Assembly (NCBI GenBank): GCA_018883065.1
Contig: VEQT01000023.1
Coordinates: 1 to 37,371 of the forward strand
Direction of reading: 5' to 3'
Length of the DNA stretch: 37,371 bases
From: Flavobacterium sp.
GTDB lineage: Bacteria > Bacteroidota > Bacteroidia > Flavobacteriales > Flavobacteriaceae
A program made the position numbers and the translations under genes. The notes below the pieces were generated by a model, which worked only from the letters and a program-made list of their open reading frames with translations, was not told where the DNA came from and made no database searches. Positions 1 through 9,289 of this stretch are shown piece by piece (the first letter of the stretch is position 1; the number at the start of each line of letters is the position of its first letter).

Positions 1-13
1 GTATATAAGCCAT
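1..13 (-). CDS. rplE: 50S ribosomal protein L5, 5' end only
   Basis: Only the first four codons are present, reading Met-Ala-Tyr-Ile on the minus strand, and the gene runs off the left edge. The start lies 2 nt after the rplX stop, where rplE follows rplX in nearly all bacterial S10/spc clusters, and flavobacterial L5 proteins commonly begin with Met-Ala-Tyr. Identification rests on position plus this N-terminus. Confidence 0.75.
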
Positions 14-15
14 CA

Positions 16-330
16 CTATAGTACTTGATTAGATTTTTTTGAAAATCTTACTTTCTTATCTCCTTCTACTTTCATTCCAACGCGCGTAGGTTGTTTTGAT
101 TTTGGATCAATTAACGCAATGTTGGAAATATGCAATGGAGCTTCTTTCTTAACGATACCTCCTTGAGGGTTTTTGGCGCTAGGTTTTGTGTGTTTAGAAA
201 CCATATTTACCCCTTCAACTACCGCTTTGTTTTTCTCACGATACACACGTAAAACTTTACCTTCTGATCCTTTGTGATCTCCGGCAATTACTCTTACTGT
301 ATCTCCTGATTTTATCTTTAGCTTTATCAT
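16..330 (-). CDS. rplX: 50S ribosomal protein L24
   Basis: The 104-residue uL24 is an assembly-initiator protein of the large subunit that binds the 5' domain of 23S rRNA. The N-terminal KOW motif is visible (GDTVRVIAGDHKGSEGKV, about residues 9-26), followed by the family segment VVEGVNMVSKHTKP. The length is normal. It starts 12 nt after rplN, with no purine-rich ribosome-binding site, as is usual in this phylum. It belongs to the single long ribosomal operon. Confidence 0.97.
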   Translation of the reverse strand: MIKLKIKSGDTVRVIAGDHKGSEGKVLRVYREKNKAVVEGVNMVSKHTKPSAKNPQGGIVKKEAPLHISNIALIDPKSKQPTRVGMKVEGDKKVRFSKKSNQVL

Positions 331-342
331 CAGTATAAATAA

Positions 343-711
343 TTAAAGCACTTCTGGTGCTAATGATACAATTTTCATGAATTGTTTTTCACGAAGTTCT
401 CTTGCTACTGGACCAAAAACACGAGTTCCTCTCATTTCACCTGCCGCGTTTAACAACACACATGCGTTGTCGTCAAAACGAATATAAGATCCATCAGCTC
501 TTCTCACTTCTTTTTTGGTTCGTACAACCACTGCAGTAGATACTGCTCCTTTTTTAACGTTTCCGTTTGGAGTGGCATCTTTAATAGATACTACAATCTT
601 GTCGCCAACAGAGGCATACCTTCTTTTGGTACCTCCTAAAACACGGATAGTTAAAACTTCTTTAGCTCCTGTGTTATCTGCTACTTTTAGTCTTGATTCT
701 TGTTGTACCAT
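343..711 (-). CDS. rplN: 50S ribosomal protein L14
   Basis: The 122-residue uL14 sits at the subunit interface and contributes to intersubunit bridges. The N-terminal [18 protein letters not shown] and the [15 protein letters not shown] segment are diagnostic. The C-terminal half keeps the [23 protein letters not shown] pattern of the family. Length is standard. It is separated from rpsQ by 2 nt, so translational coupling is likely. Confidence 0.98.
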
Positions 712-713
712 AA

Positions 714-971
714 TTATTTAGCTCTTTCAATGATTTCAACTAATCTCCAACATTTGGTTTTACTCAACGGACGCGTTTCGCTAATCTTTACAGTATCTCC
801 AATGTTACAGTCGTTTTTCTCGTCGTGTGCAACGTATTTCTTTGTTTTTAACACGAACTTACCATACAAGGGGTGTTTTACTTTTCTAACTTCAGCAACC
901 ACAATAGATTTCTCCATTTTGTTGGAAGTAACAACCCCAATTCTCTCTTTTCTTAAATTTCTTTTTTCCAT
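714..971 (-). CDS. rpsQ: 30S ribosomal protein S17
   Basis: The 85-residue uS17 is an early-binding small-subunit protein contacting the 5' domain of 16S rRNA. The OB-fold signature is seen in [16 protein letters not shown] (residues about 10-25) and the later [17 protein letters not shown] motif. It follows rpmC after 17 nt and nearly abuts rplN, the conserved L29-S17-L14 order. Confidence 0.97.
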   Translation of the reverse strand: MEKRNLRKERIGVVTSNKMEKSIVVAEVRKVKHPLYGKFVLKTKKYVAHDEKNDCNIGDTVKISETRPLSKTKCWRLVEIIERAK

Positions 972-988
972 CTTTCAGCAGAATACAA

Positions 989-1180
989 TTATTGTTGCTC
1001 TCTATTGGTTAACTCGGTAGCCAAACGCGCAACTGTTCTTCTAACCGCTCTAATTTGAAGCGGATTAGCAATTGGGGAAATAGCGTGAGCCATTTTTAGG
1101 TCGGCATAGGTTTTCTTAGTTTGACTAAGTTTCTCTTGCAACTCCGCTGCAGAAAGATATTTTATTTCTGATTGTTTCAT
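989..1180 (-). CDS. rpmC: 50S ribosomal protein L29
   Basis: The 63-residue uL29 is a two-helix protein near the peptide-exit tunnel, where trigger factor and SRP dock. The sequence shows the expected helical N-terminus (EIKYLSAAELQEKLSQ) and the C-terminal VRRTVARLATELTNRE helix. Unlike its neighbours it is separated from the upstream gene rplP by 70 nt that contain a perfect 8-bp hairpin, listed separately. Confidence 0.96.
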   Translation of the reverse strand: MKQSEIKYLSAAELQEKLSQTKKTYADLKMAHAISPIANPLQIRAVRRTVARLATELTNREQQ

Positions 1181-1213
1181 CTGTTTTTACTATTTATTTT
1201 AAAGGTCAGATGT

Positions 1214-1235
1214 AATGTCACAAAAAAGTGACATT
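1214..1235 (-). promoter_or_regulatory. Hairpin in the rplP-rpmC spacer
   Basis: A perfect 8-bp inverted repeat (AATGTCAC and GTGACATT) with a 6-nt loop that reads UUUUUU in the mRNA. It sits in the 70-nt gap between rplP and rpmC, where other gaps in this part of the operon are 2-19 nt. No T-tract follows in the transcribed direction, so it does not look like a terminator. A processing, stability or protein-binding site is possible. Confidence 0.5.
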
Positions 1236-1250
1236 TCATAATAATTTAAA

Positions 1251-1676
1251 TTATGCTTCGAAATCTCTAGCAACGATGAATTTTGTTTTAACTGGTAGCT
1301 TTTGAGCAGCAAGACGTAAAGCCTCTTTTGCAATAGACAAAGGAACTCCACCAACTTCAAACATAATTCTTCCTGGTTTTACAACTGCAGCCCAATATTC
1401 TACTGCACCTTTACCTTTACCCATACGTACTTCAAGTGGTTTCTTAGTGATTGGTTTGTCTGGGAAAATTTTAATCCATAATTGACCTTCTCTTTTCATA
1501 TAACGAGTTGCAGCAATACGAGCTGCCTCTATTTGACGAGAAGTTAGGAACATACCATCTTCATGTACAGATTTAATTCCAAACATTCCATTAGAAAGTT
1601 CATGCCCTCTTTGTGCATTTCCTTTCATTCTACCTTTTTGTACCTTACGGTATTTTGTTCTTTTAGGCTGTAACAT
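1251..1676 (-). CDS. rplP: 50S ribosomal protein L16
   Basis: The 141-residue uL16 lies beside the A-site tRNA elbow and the peptidyl-transferase centre. N-terminal [19 protein letters not shown] and central [14 protein letters not shown] are family signatures. The arginine of the VRMGKGKG motif is the residue hydroxylated by YcfD-type oxygenases in E. coli; whether that happens here is unknown. It starts 19 nt after rpsC. Confidence 0.98.
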   Translation of the reverse strand: MLQPKRTKYRKVQKGRMKGNAQRGHELSNGMFGIKSVHEDGMFLTSRQIEAARIAATRYMKREGQLWIKIFPDKPITKKPLEVRMGKGKGAVEYWAAVVKPGRIMFEVGGVPLSIAKEALRLAAQKLPVKTKFIVARDFEA

Positions 1677-1695
1677 TTTTCTTTAATTTAAAAAT

Positions 1696-2448
1696 TTACT
1701 TTCTTTTTCGAGCATCCGGTTTACCACCTTTGTTGAAGTTTGATTTTCCACGTGGTGCATCCCCACCTTTACCACCAGCAGCTTGTTTTTTGTCCATGCC
1801 TACTAATGGAGAAAGATCTCTCTTTCCGTAAACTTCTCCTTTCATGATCCACACTTTGATACCCATTCTACCGTAAGTAGTATGAGCCTCTGCCAAAGCA
1901 TAATCAATATCAGCTCTAAAAGTTGATAGAGGAATTCTACCCTCTTTGAATCCTTCAGAACGGGCCATTTCAGCACCATTCAAACGTCCAGAGATTAAAA
2001 CTTTGATGCCTTCAGCGTTCATACGCATTGTGGCAGCAATAGCCATTTTAATTGCTCTTCTGTAAGAAATACGGCTCTCGATTTGACGGGCAATGCTAGT
2101 TGCAACTAAGTAAGCATCTAATTCCGGTCTTTTGATTTCAAAGATGTTGATTTGAACCTCTTTGTCAGTAACTTTCTTAAGTTCTTCTTTCAACTTGTCT
2201 ACCTCTTGTCCACCTTTCCCAATAATGATACCAGGGCGAGCAGTAGTGATAGTAACGGTTACAAGTTTCAAAGTTCTCTCGATGATTACTTTTGATACAC
2301 TAGCTTTTGATAAACGAGCATGAATGTACTTTCTGATTTTATAGTCTTCAGCGATTTTATCACCGTAGTCATTTCCACCATACCAGTTTGAATCCCATCC
2401 TCTGATGATCCCAAGTCTATTTCCAATTGGATTTGTCTTTTGTCCCAT
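1696..2448 (-). CDS. rpsC: 30S ribosomal protein S3
   Basis: The 250-residue uS3 forms part of the mRNA entry channel and helicase site. The N-terminal [14 protein letters not shown], the KH-type RNA-binding loop [15 protein letters not shown] (about residues 72-86) and the C-terminal domain segment [23 protein letters not shown] are clear. The C-terminus carries a Gly/Lys/Arg-rich tail common in Bacteroidota S3 proteins. It starts 5 nt after rplV. Confidence 0.98.
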   Translation of the reverse strand: MGQKTNPIGNRLGIIRGWDSNWYGGNDYGDKIAEDYKIRKYIHARLSKASVSKVIIERTLKLVTVTITTARPGIIIGKGGQEVDKLKEELKKVTDKEVQINIFEIKRPELDAYLVATSIARQIESRISYRRAIKMAIAATMRMNAEGIKVLISGRLNGAEMARSEGFKEGRIPLSTFRADIDYALAEAHTTYGRMGIKVWIMKGEVYGKRDLSPLVGMDKKQAAGGKGGDAPRGKSNFNKGGKPDARKRK

Positions 2449-2453
2449 CTTTA

Positions 2454-2864
2454 TTAATTGCTTTGTGTGTTAGTAGTTGATCCTAATACGATTGTTACGT
2501 GATTAGAACGTTTTCTGATTCTGTGTGCGCGACCTTGTGGTGCAGGACGAAGTCTTTTCAACATCATTCCTCCATCAACACGGATTTCTTTTACGATTAA
2601 GCCTGCCTCTTCTAAACTAGCTTCGCTATTTTTTTGTTCCCAGTTATTGATTGCTGACAACAATAGTTTTTCTAATTTTCTAGAAGCTTCTTTAGAACTA
2701 AATCTTAATATATTTAAAGCTCTATCCACTTTCTGACCTCTTACCAAGTCTGCTACTAAGCGCATTTTTCTAGGTGAAGTAGGGCAGTTATTTAATTTTG
2801 CAAAAGCTATAGACTTATTAGCCTCTTTTCTTGCGTCTGCTGATTCTCTTTTACGAACTCCCAT
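2454..2864 (-). CDS. rplV: 50S ribosomal protein L22
   Basis: The 136-residue uL22 lines the peptide-exit tunnel with a long beta-hairpin. The core begins [19 protein letters not shown] after an N-terminal extension of about 27 residues, and the tunnel loop is [19 protein letters not shown], where macrolide-resistance changes map in other bacteria. No deletion is visible in that loop. It lies 6 nt after rpsS. Confidence 0.97.
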   Translation of the reverse strand: MGVRKRESADARKEANKSIAFAKLNNCPTSPRKMRLVADLVRGQKVDRALNILRFSSKEASRKLEKLLLSAINNWEQKNSEASLEEAGLIVKEIRVDGGMMLKRLRPAPQGRAHRIRKRSNHVTIVLGSTTNTQSN

Positions 2865-2870
2865 TGCTTC

Positions 2871-3149
2871 TTATTTTTTACCTTTATTTTTTGCTCCAGC
2901 ATGACCTCTAAAAGATCTAGTTGGTGAAAACTCTCCTAATTTGTGTCCTACCATGTTTTCTGTTACGTAAACAGGTACAAATTGACGACCGTTATGAACT
3001 GCGATAGTTTGTCCAACAAAGTCTGGAGTAATCATAGAAGCTCTAGACCAAGTCTTAACTACTCCTTTATTACCTTTTTCAATGTTTTCTTGAACTTTCT
3101 TGTCTAACTTATAATGAACGAAAGGTCCTTTTTTTAATGAACGTGCCAT
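2871..3149 (-). CDS. rpsS: 30S ribosomal protein S19
   Basis: The 92-residue uS19 is a head protein of the small subunit that contacts S13. [11 protein letters not shown] at the N-terminus and the C-terminal [17 protein letters not shown] motif identify it without ambiguity. It is placed between rplB and rplV with 6-7 nt gaps, the universal order. Confidence 0.98.
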   Translation of the reverse strand: MARSLKKGPFVHYKLDKKVQENIEKGNKGVVKTWSRASMITPDFVGQTIAVHNGRQFVPVYVTENMVGHKLGEFSPTRSFRGHAGAKNKGKK

Positions 3150-3156
3150 ATCTTAC

Positions 3157-3981
3157 TTATTTCTTTCTACGTTCTACGATATACTTGTTACTCGGGTTTT
3201 GTTTAGAACGCGTTCTATAACCTTTAGCTGGTATTCCTTTTCTTGAACGTGGATGTCCACCAGAAGAACGTCCTTCACCACCACCCATTGGGTGATCGAC
3301 AGGGTTCATTGCAACAGGTCTTGTTCTAGGTCTTCTTCCTAACCATCTTGTTCTACCGGCTTTACCAGAAACAATTAACTGATGATCAGAATTCGATACA
3401 GCTCCAATAGTAGCCGAACAAGTCAACAAGATTAATCGTGTTTCACCTGAAGGCATTTTAATTGTTGCGTATTTTCCATCTCTTGCCATTAACTGAGCAA
3501 AGGTTCCAGCCGAACGAGCAATTACAGCTCCTTGACCAGGACGCAACTCAATACAAGAGATTACAGTTCCTAATGGAATCTTACTTAATGGTAAGGTATT
3601 ACCAATTTCCGGTTGAGCATCAGCACCAGAAACTAATTTCTGACCTACTTGCAAACCATTTTGAGCAATTACATATGTTTTCTCACCATCAGCATACACT
3701 AATAATGCGATAAAAGCAGTACGATTTGGATCGTATTCGATTGATTTCACGGTAGCTGGAATTCCCGCTTTAGATCGTTTGAAATCAATTATACGATAAC
3801 GTTGCTTGTGACCACCACCCGTATAACGCATGGTCATCTTTCCTTGACTATTTCTACCTCCTGAGTTTTTTATCGGCGCTATCAAAGAGCGTTCCGGCTT
3901 ATCAGTTGTAATAGCGTCAAAACTATTCACAACTCTAAATCGCTGACCCGGGGTAATAGGTTTTAATTTTCTTACTGACAT
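3157..3981 (-). CDS. rplB: 50S ribosomal protein L2
   Basis: The 274-residue uL2 is needed for subunit association and peptidyl-transferase activity. The C-terminal [18 protein letters not shown] motif holds the conserved histidine near the catalytic centre; [16 protein letters not shown] marks the N-terminal OB domain and [18 protein letters not shown] the SH3-like domain. Length is standard. It starts 16 nt after rplW. Confidence 0.98.
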   Translation of the reverse strand: MSVRKLKPITPGQRFRVVNSFDAITTDKPERSLIAPIKNSGGRNSQGKMTMRYTGGGHKQRYRIIDFKRSKAGIPATVKSIEYDPNRTAFIALLVYADGEKTYVIAQNGLQVGQKLVSGADAQPEIGNTLPLSKIPLGTVISCIELRPGQGAVIARSAGTFAQLMARDGKYATIKMPSGETRLILLTCSATIGAVSNSDHQLIVSGKAGRTRWLGRRPRTRPVAMNPVDHPMGGGEGRSSGGHPRSRKGIPAKGYRTRSKQNPSNKYIVERRKK

Positions 3982-3997
3982 TGTTATATCTTATTTT

Positions 3998-4288
3998 CTA
4001 GATATTGTTGTAAAAATCGATTGTTTCTCCTTCTTGTACTTGAACAATTGCTTTTTTGTAAGCATTTGTCTTTCCGCTGATCAAACCACTTTTCGTGTAT
4101 TTTGTCGTTCTATCTGGTCTTACGTTCATGGTGTTTACGCTTAGAATAGTTACGCCATAAGCAGCTTCAACAGCTTTCTTAATTTGTACTTTATTCGCTT
4201 TACGATCAACCACAAAACCAAATTGATTCAAAACCTCGTTTTGTTTGGTTACTTTTTCAGTTACTATAGGTTTAATTATGATACTCAT
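3998..4288 (-). CDS. rplW: 50S ribosomal protein L23
   Basis: The 96-residue uL23 sits at the tunnel exit and is the docking point for trigger factor and SRP. The pattern IIKPIVTEKVT at the N-terminus and the central ANKVQIKKAVEAAYGV helix are typical, as is the VRPDRTTKYTKSG loop. It follows rplD by 7 nt. Confidence 0.97.
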   Translation of the reverse strand: MSIIIKPIVTEKVTKQNEVLNQFGFVVDRKANKVQIKKAVEAAYGVTILSVNTMNVRPDRTTKYTKSGLISGKTNAYKKAIVQVQEGETIDFYNNI

Positions 4289-4295
4289 ATCCTAC

Positions 4296-4925
4296 TTATT
4301 TGCTTAAATTTTCTTCAATTCCTTCTAAAGACCCCTCTAAAAGAACTAAATTATTAGCGTTTAATATAGCGTAAGTGCTTAATTCTGAATTAGTTACAAC
4401 GCTAGACGCCTTTAAATTGCGTGAGGACAAATATACATTTTTATTTAAATCACCCAACACGAATAGAGATTTTTTATTCTCAATTCCCAATGCTTTCAAT
4501 ACTGCGATGAAGTTTTTGGTGTTTGGCGTTTCAAAGTTGAAATCTTCTACTACTATAATATTAGACTCTTTTGCTTTGATTGAAAATGCTGATTTACGAG
4601 CCAAGCGTTTCAAGTTTTTATTCAATTTGAAAGAATAACTTCTTGGACGTGGACCGAAAACAGTACCTCCACCTTTAAATAATGGGCTCTTTTTGCTACC
4701 TGCACGAGCAGTACCAGTTCCTTTTTGCTTTTTAATCTTACGTGTACTTCCAGTAACTTCAGCTCTTTCTTTGGCTTTGTGTGTACCTTGTCTTTGATTG
4801 GCTAAATATTGTTTAACATCAAGATATACTGCGTGATTATTAGGCTCAATTGCGAAAACTGCATCAGAAAGTTGAACTTTTCTGCCAGTTTCTTTTCCGT
4901 TAATGTCTAAAACTTTTACTTCCAT
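4296..4925 (-). CDS. rplD: 50S ribosomal protein L4
   Basis: The 209-residue uL4 lines the exit tunnel with an extended loop, seen here as KKQKGTGTARAGSKKSPLFK. In E. coli L4 also represses its own operon; no equivalent leader could be recognised here, although the rpsJ-rplC spacer upstream is unusually structured. The start overlaps the rplC stop by one base (TAATG), indicating tight coupling. Confidence 0.97.
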   Translation of the reverse strand: MEVKVLDINGKETGRKVQLSDAVFAIEPNNHAVYLDVKQYLANQRQGTHKAKERAEVTGSTRKIKKQKGTGTARAGSKKSPLFKGGGTVFGPRPRSYSFKLNKNLKRLARKSAFSIKAKESNIIVVEDFNFETPNTKNFIAVLKALGIENKKSLFVLGDLNKNVYLSSRNLKASSVVTNSELSTYAILNANNLVLLEGSLEGIEENLSK

Positions 4926-5542
4926 TACTTCTGAATGATTACATAAGAGTTATTGTGTCCTGGAACACATCCTTTAATTAAAAGTAAGTTCTTTTCAGCC
5001 ATTACTTTCAACACTCTAAGATTTTGTACTTTCACGTTTTCTCCACCCATTCTTCCAGCCATACGCATTCCTTTGAATACACGTGATGGATAAGAGGATG
5101 CTCCAACAGATCCTGGCGCTCTCAATCGGTTGTGCTGTCCATGTGTTGCTTGTCCAACACCACCAAAACCGTGACGTTTTACAACACCTTGAAAACCTTT
5201 ACCTTTAGAGACACCTTGTACATCTACAAATTCTCCTTCTTCAAAAATAGTAACATCAATAACGTCTCCTAATTTTTGCTCAGTTGCGAAACCTTGGAAT
5301 TCAACGACTTTTTTCTTAGCGACAGTTCCTGCTTTTTTAAAGTGACCAACGGCCGCTTTTGTGGAATGTTTTTCGCCTTTGTCATCGAAACCAAGTTGCA
5401 ACGCTTCGTACCCGTCAACACCTTTGGTTCTGACTTGGGTAACTACGCATGGTCCAGCTTCAATAACGGTACATGGAATATTTTTCCCATTCTCGTCGAA
5501 GATGCTAGTCATGCCGATTTTTCTACCAATTAACCCAGACAT
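4925..5542 (-). CDS. rplC: 50S ribosomal protein L3
   Basis: The 205-residue uL3 initiates large-subunit assembly and reaches the peptidyl-transferase centre. [20 protein letters not shown] and [15 protein letters not shown] are family hallmarks. At the loop tip the sequence reads [21 protein letters not shown], so the glutamine methylated by PrmB in E. coli is not conserved, as in many non-proteobacteria. A 129-nt gap with two hairpins separates it from rpsJ. Confidence 0.98.
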   Translation of the reverse strand: MSGLIGRKIGMTSIFDENGKNIPCTVIEAGPCVVTQVRTKGVDGYEALQLGFDDKGEKHSTKAAVGHFKKAGTVAKKKVVEFQGFATEQKLGDVIDVTIFEEGEFVDVQGVSKGKGFQGVVKRHGFGGVGQATHGQHNRLRAPGSVGASSYPSRVFKGMRMAGRMGGENVKVQNLRVLKVMAEKNLLLIKGCVPGHNNSYVIIQK

Positions 5543-5546
5543 AAAT

Positions 5547-5577
5547 AATAATTAATAATTAATAATTAACAGCTGAC
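5547..5577. repeat. Tandem heptamer tract in the rplC 5' leader
   Basis: Three to four tandem copies of a 7-bp unit (AATAATT, or TAATTAA by phase) lie immediately upstream of the rplC start, followed by TAACAGCTGAC at 5567-5577. The same 11-mer recurs at 32909-32919 in the distant repeat island. It lies inside a ribosomal operon transcript. Confidence 0.6.
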
Positions 5578-5601
5578 AAGTATTGCCAACCTATTTAAAT
5601 T

Positions 5602-5652
5602 CTTGTTTTTAGATAACAAGGTGAGAATTGAAATATAAAACTTCAATTCTCA
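5602..5652 (-). promoter_or_regulatory. Two adjacent hairpins in the rpsJ-rplC spacer
   Basis: First hairpin: perfect 11-bp stem (TGAGAATTGAA at 5622-5632 with TTCAATTCTCA at 5642-5652, 9-nt loop). Second: CTTGTT at 5602-5607 with AACAAG at 5615-5620. Both lie within the 129-nt spacer. Neither is followed by a T-tract in the minus direction, so termination is unlikely. A role in mRNA processing or in feedback control of the L3-L4 part of the operon is possible but unproven. Confidence 0.5.
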
Positions 5653-5671
5653 ACCTGAAATTTAAACGTAC

Positions 5672-5977
5672 TTATACTTTGATTTCAACTTCAACTCCAC
5701 TTGGCAACTCTAATTTCATGAGTGCATCAATGGTTTTTGACGAAGAAGAGTATATATCAATCAAACGTTTGTATGACATTACTTCAAATTGCTCTCTTGC
5801 TTTTTTATTAACGTGTGGAGAACGCAACACGGTAAAAAGTTTTTTATGAGTAGGCAACGGGATAGGACCTGTTACTACTGCACCTGTACTCTTCACAGTT
5901 TTAACGATCTTTTCTGCAGATTTATCTACCAACATGTGATCGTAAGACTTTAATTTTATTCTGATTTTTTGACTCAT
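5672..5977 (-). CDS. rpsJ: 30S ribosomal protein S10
   Basis: The 101-residue uS10 is a head protein of the 30S subunit and, as NusE, a transcription antitermination partner of Nus[22 protein letters not shown] and the exposed loop [13 protein letters not shown], where tetracycline-resistance changes map in other bacteria (Val57 equivalent intact), identify it. It follows fusA by only 11 nt, with no tuf gene between, joining the str and S10 clusters as is normal in Bacteroidota. Confidence 0.98.
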   Translation of the reverse strand: MSQKIRIKLKSYDHMLVDKSAEKIVKTVKSTGAVVTGPIPLPTHKKLFTVLRSPHVNKKAREQFEVMSYKRLIDIYSSSSKTIDALMKLELPSGVEVEIKV

Positions 5978-5988
5978 CTTGATACGAA

Positions 5989-8145
5989 TTAGGCGTTACC
6001 TTTAGCTTTTTTGATTACTTCTTCAGAGATATTTGAAGGAGTTTGTTCGTAATGTGAAAATTCCATTGTAGACGTTGCTCTACCTGAAGACAATGTTCTC
6101 AATGTAGTTACATATCCAAACATTTCAGACAAAGGCACATTGGCTTTGATTGTTTTGGCTCCATTTCTGTCACCCATATCATTTACCTGGCCTCTACGAC
6201 GATTAATGTCACCTACGATATCTCCCATGTTTTCTTCTGGAGTAATTACCTCCATTTTCATGATTGGCTCAAGGATAACGGCACCAGCTGCTTTCGCTAC
6301 TTCTTTGTACCCCATTCTTGCTGCCAATTCAAAAGAAAGCGCATCCGAATCTACTGGGTGGAACGATCCATCCAATAAAGTTACTTTTAAACTATCTACT
6401 TGGTAACCAGCTAAAGGACCTGTTTTCATTGCTTCTCTAAATCCTTTTTCTACTGACGGAATATATTCTTTCGGTACATTTCCTCCTTTTACTTCGTTCA
6501 CAAATTGCAAACCAACAGGAACTTTTCCATCTACCTCATCAGCTGGCTCTAATCTAAATACGATATCACCGAATTTACCACGACCACCTGATTGTTTTTT
6601 ATAGGTTTCTCTATGTTGAGCAGATTTGGTAAATGCCTCTTTGTACTCTACTTGTGGCTCACCTTGATTTACTTCTACTTTGAACTCACGTTTCATACGA
6701 TCCACCAAAATGTCTAAGTGCAACTCACCCATTCCGGAGATAATCGTTTGACCAGAAGCTTCGTCAGTACGCACGGTAAATGTTGGATCTTCTTCAGCCA
6801 ATTTAGCCAAAGCCATACCCATTTTATCTACGTCAGCTTTGGTTTTAGGCTCAATAGCGATACCAATTACCGGCGCAGGGAATTTCATAGACTCTAAAAT
6901 GATTGGGTGTTTTTCATCACACATGGTGTCACCCGTTTTGATATCTTTAAATCCTACCGCTGCACCAATATCACCTGCCTCGATATAATCGATTGGGTTT
7001 TGTTTGTTGGCGTGCATTTGGTAAATACGAGAAATACGCTCCTTATTTCCAGAACGAGTATTCAAGATATAAGAACCCGCATCTAAACGACCAGAATAGG
7101 CACGGAAGAAAGCCAAACGACCCACATAAGGATCGGTTGCAATTTTAAATGCCAAAGCCGCAAATGGCTCTTTTACATCTGGACGACGTAAAATTTTGGT
7201 TTGATCTTCTTCTAATAAGTCAGCATCGTCAGGATGAATCCCTTGAATTCCTTCTTTATCTAAAGGAGATGGTAAATATTTACAAACGGCATCCAACATA
7301 AATTGAACTCCTTTGTTTTTAAATGATGATCCTGCAATCATTGGAATGATAGCCATATCAATAGTAGCTGCACGCAACGCCTTATTGATTTCTTCTTCTG
7401 TAATAGAATCTGGATCTTCCATGTATTTATCAAGCAAATTTTCGTCGTAATCAGCTACCGCTTCAATAAGAATATCGCGGTATTCTTTTACTTCAGCTAC
7501 CATATCAGCAGGAATATCAACGATATCAAAAGTTGCGCCCTGTGTAGCATCGTGCCAAACAATTGCTTGATTTTTAACTAGATCAACAACTCCTTTAAAG
7601 TCATTTTCCTCACCAATGGGCAACGTAATTGCTACCGCATTTGATTTCAACATATCTCTTACTTGCTGACAAACTGCCAAAAAGTTAGATCCTTGACGGT
7701 CCATTTTGTTTACGAACCCCATACGTGGCACTCGGTATTGATCAGCTAATCTCCAGTTTGTTTCTGATTGTGGCTCAACACCATCAACAGCAGAAAATAA
7801 GAAAACCAATCCATCCAATACACGTAACGAACGATTTACCTCAACGGTAAAATCTACGTGTCCAGGGGTATCAATGATATTAAAGTGATACGGTTGTGAT
7901 TCCGGTAAAACTTTACCTTGCTCTGTTGGAAAACTCCACTCACAGGTTGTTGCAGCAGAAGTGATGGTAATACCGCGCTCTTGCTCTTGTGCCATCCAGT
8001 CCATGGTAGCTGCACCATCGTGCACCTCACCAATTTTGTGTGATTTTCCAGTATAGAATAAAATACGCTCAGTAGTCGTGGTTTTTCCAGCGTCAATGTG
8101 AGCAGCAATTCCTATGTTTCTTGTGAATTTAAGATCTCTAGCCAT
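5989..8145 (-). CDS. fusA: Translation elongation factor G
   Basis: EF-G is the GTPase that moves tRNA and mRNA through the ribosome after peptide-bond formation and, with RRF, splits ribosomes. The 718 residues show the G motifs in order: AHIDAGKT (about 15-22), [18 protein letters not shown] and a GSSFKNKG G5 loop. Domain IV carries the GGRGKFGDI segment and domain V the C-terminal [20 protein letters not shown] region. A small insert in the G domain between the RGITI and DTPGH motifs is usual in this phylum. It sits between rpsG and rpsJ with 11-nt gaps on both sides. Fusidic-acid sites look intact by eye. Confidence 0.98.
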   Translation of the reverse strand: MARDLKFTRNIGIAAHIDAGKTTTTERILFYTGKSHKIGEVHDGAATMDWMAQEQERGITITSAATTCEWSFPTEQGKVLPESQPYHFNIIDTPGHVDFTVEVNRSLRVLDGLVFLFSAVDGVEPQSETNWRLADQYRVPRMGFVNKMDRQGSNFLAVCQQVRDMLKSNAVAITLPIGEENDFKGVVDLVKNQAIVWHDATQGATFDIVDIPADMVAEVKEYRDILIEAVADYDENLLDKYMEDPDSITEEEINKALRAATIDMAIIPMIAGSSFKNKGVQFMLDAVCKYLPSPLDKEGIQGIHPDDADLLEEDQTKILRRPDVKEPFAALAFKIATDPYVGRLAFFRAYSGRLDAGSYILNTRSGNKERISRIYQMHANKQNPIDYIEAGDIGAAVGFKDIKTGDTMCDEKHPIILESMKFPAPVIGIAIEPKTKADVDKMGMALAKLAEEDPTFTVRTDEASGQTIISGMGELHLDILVDRMKREFKVEVNQGEPQVEYKEAFTKSAQHRETYKKQSGGRGKFGDIVFRLEPADEVDGKVPVGLQFVNEVKGGNVPKEYIPSVEKGFREAMKTGPLAGYQVDSLKVTLLDGSFHPVDSDALSFELAARMGYKEVAKAAGAVILEPIMKMEVITPEENMGDIVGDINRRRGQVNDMGDRNGAKTIKANVPLSEMFGYVTTLRTLSSGRATSTMEFSHYEQTPSNISEEVIKKAKGNA

Positions 8146-8156
8146 TTCTTATCGTA

Positions 8157-8633
8157 TTAAAATCTAAAATGTGAGAATGCTTTGTTTGCTTCAGCCATTT
8201 TGTGCGTATCCATTCTCTTTTTAACTGCCGCTCCTTCTTCTTTAGCCGCAGCTAAAACTTCAGAGGCCAATTTTTGAGCCATAGATTTTTCGTTTCTTCT
8301 TCTGGCGTAGAGGATTAACCATTTCATTGCCATCGAAATTTTACGGTCTGGTCTGATTTGCATTGGGATTTGGAAGGTTGCTCCACCAACTCTACGGCTA
8401 CGTACTTCTACGTGCGGCATAACGTTGGTTAAAGCATCTTTCCAAATTTCTAAAGCTGATTTTTCAGCATCTTGCTTTTTAGTTTCTACAATGTCAATTG
8501 CATCATAAAAAACTTTGAAAGCAGTCGATTTTTTACCATCCCACATCAAGTTGTTCACGAAACGCGTAACCAACTGATCATTAAATCTTGGATCTGGTAA
8601 AAGAGGTCTTTTTTTGGCCTGTCTTTTTCTCAT
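8157..8633 (-). CDS. rpsG: 30S ribosomal protein S7
   Basis: The 158-residue uS7 nucleates assembly of the 30S head and lines the E and P sites. [19 protein letters not shown], the [22 protein letters not shown] segment and the C-terminal [21 protein letters not shown] are diagnostic. A 90-nt spacer with a word-repeat tract separates it from rpsL, longer than most gaps in the operon. Confidence 0.98.
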   Translation of the reverse strand: MRKRQAKKRPLLPDPRFNDQLVTRFVNNLMWDGKKSTAFKVFYDAIDIVETKKQDAEKSALEIWKDALTNVMPHVEVRSRRVGGATFQIPMQIRPDRKISMAMKWLILYARRRNEKSMAQKLASEVLAAAKEEGAAVKKRMDTHKMAEANKAFSHFRF

Positions 8634-8647
8634 GTCTTTGTTTTTTA

Positions 8648-8706
8648 GTCTAATGTCTAAAGTCTAAAGTCTTAAAGTGTTTCCTTTTGACTTTGGGCTT
8701 TTGTTT
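8648..8706. repeat. GTCTAAA / GACTTT word-repeat tract between rpsL and rpsG
   Basis: On the plus strand, near-perfect heptamers GTCTAAT, GTCTAAA, GTCTAAA, GTCTTAAA occupy 8648-8677, followed by looser GACTTT words to about 8706. The heptamer is the reverse complement (phase-shifted) of the GACTTTA unit that fills several other spacers in the window (30105-30140, 30432-30486, 33380-33408, 33484-33508). Confidence 0.65.
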
Positions 8707-8723
8707 TTTGACTGATTAAAAAA

Positions 8724-9107
8724 TTACTTTTTTGCTTCTTTCGGGCGTTTAGCACCATACTTAGATCTTCTTTGTGTTCTTCCTGCTACACCTGATGTAT
8801 CAAGCGCACCACGCACAATGTGGTATCTAACTCCTGGTAAATCTTTTACCCTTCCACCCCTAACTAATACTATCGAGTGCTCTTGTAGATTATGTCCTTC
8901 ACCTGGGATATAGGCATTTACCTCGTTACCATTGGTCAAACGTACACGCGCTACTTTACGCATCGCTGAGTTTGGTTTTTTTGGTGTAGTAGTGTAAACA
9001 CGCGTACAAACCCCTCTTCTTTGAGGACAAGAATCTAAAGCAACCGATTTACTCTTCTTAGTTATCTGAGTTCTTCCAGTTCTTACTAATTGTTGAATTG
9101 TTGGCAT
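8724..9107 (-). CDS. rpsL: 30S ribosomal protein S12
   Basis: The 127-residue uS12 lies at the decoding centre and controls accuracy. The sequences [21 protein letters not shown] and [13 protein letters not shown] contain the lysines (Lys43 and the VKDLPG lysine) whose substitution gives streptomycin resistance elsewhere; both are wild type. The aspartate in KDLPG is the target of RimO methylthiolation in E. coli. It is the first gene of the operon, about 50 nt after the predicted transcription start. Confidence 0.98.
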
Positions 9108-9160
9108 AATTAATACTAAAAATATATTATGGTTTTAAATTCCCGCTTTTTACGGGGTTG

Positions 9161-9191
9161 CAAATGTAAAAATAATTTTCTACCAAACAAA
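9161..9191 (-). promoter_or_regulatory. Main promoter of the str/S10 ribosomal operon
   Basis: Read on the minus strand: a -33 box TTTG (complement of 9188-9191), a 19-nt spacer, and a perfect -7 box TACATTTG (complement of 9161-9168), matching the Bacteroidota sigma-ABfr consensus TTTG-N19-TAnnTTTG. The predicted start is near 9155, giving a leader of about 50 nt whose first bases can form a weak CCCG/CGGG hairpin (9142-9145 with 9153-9156). Confidence 0.75.
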
Positions 9192-9289
9192 TCTTAAATC
9201 ATTAATTTTCATTCAACTAATTTTCCTTTTTGATTTACAAGTGTTCCTAAAAAGAAAATCTGTTTTTTTGCGTTTAAAATCGCACCAAC

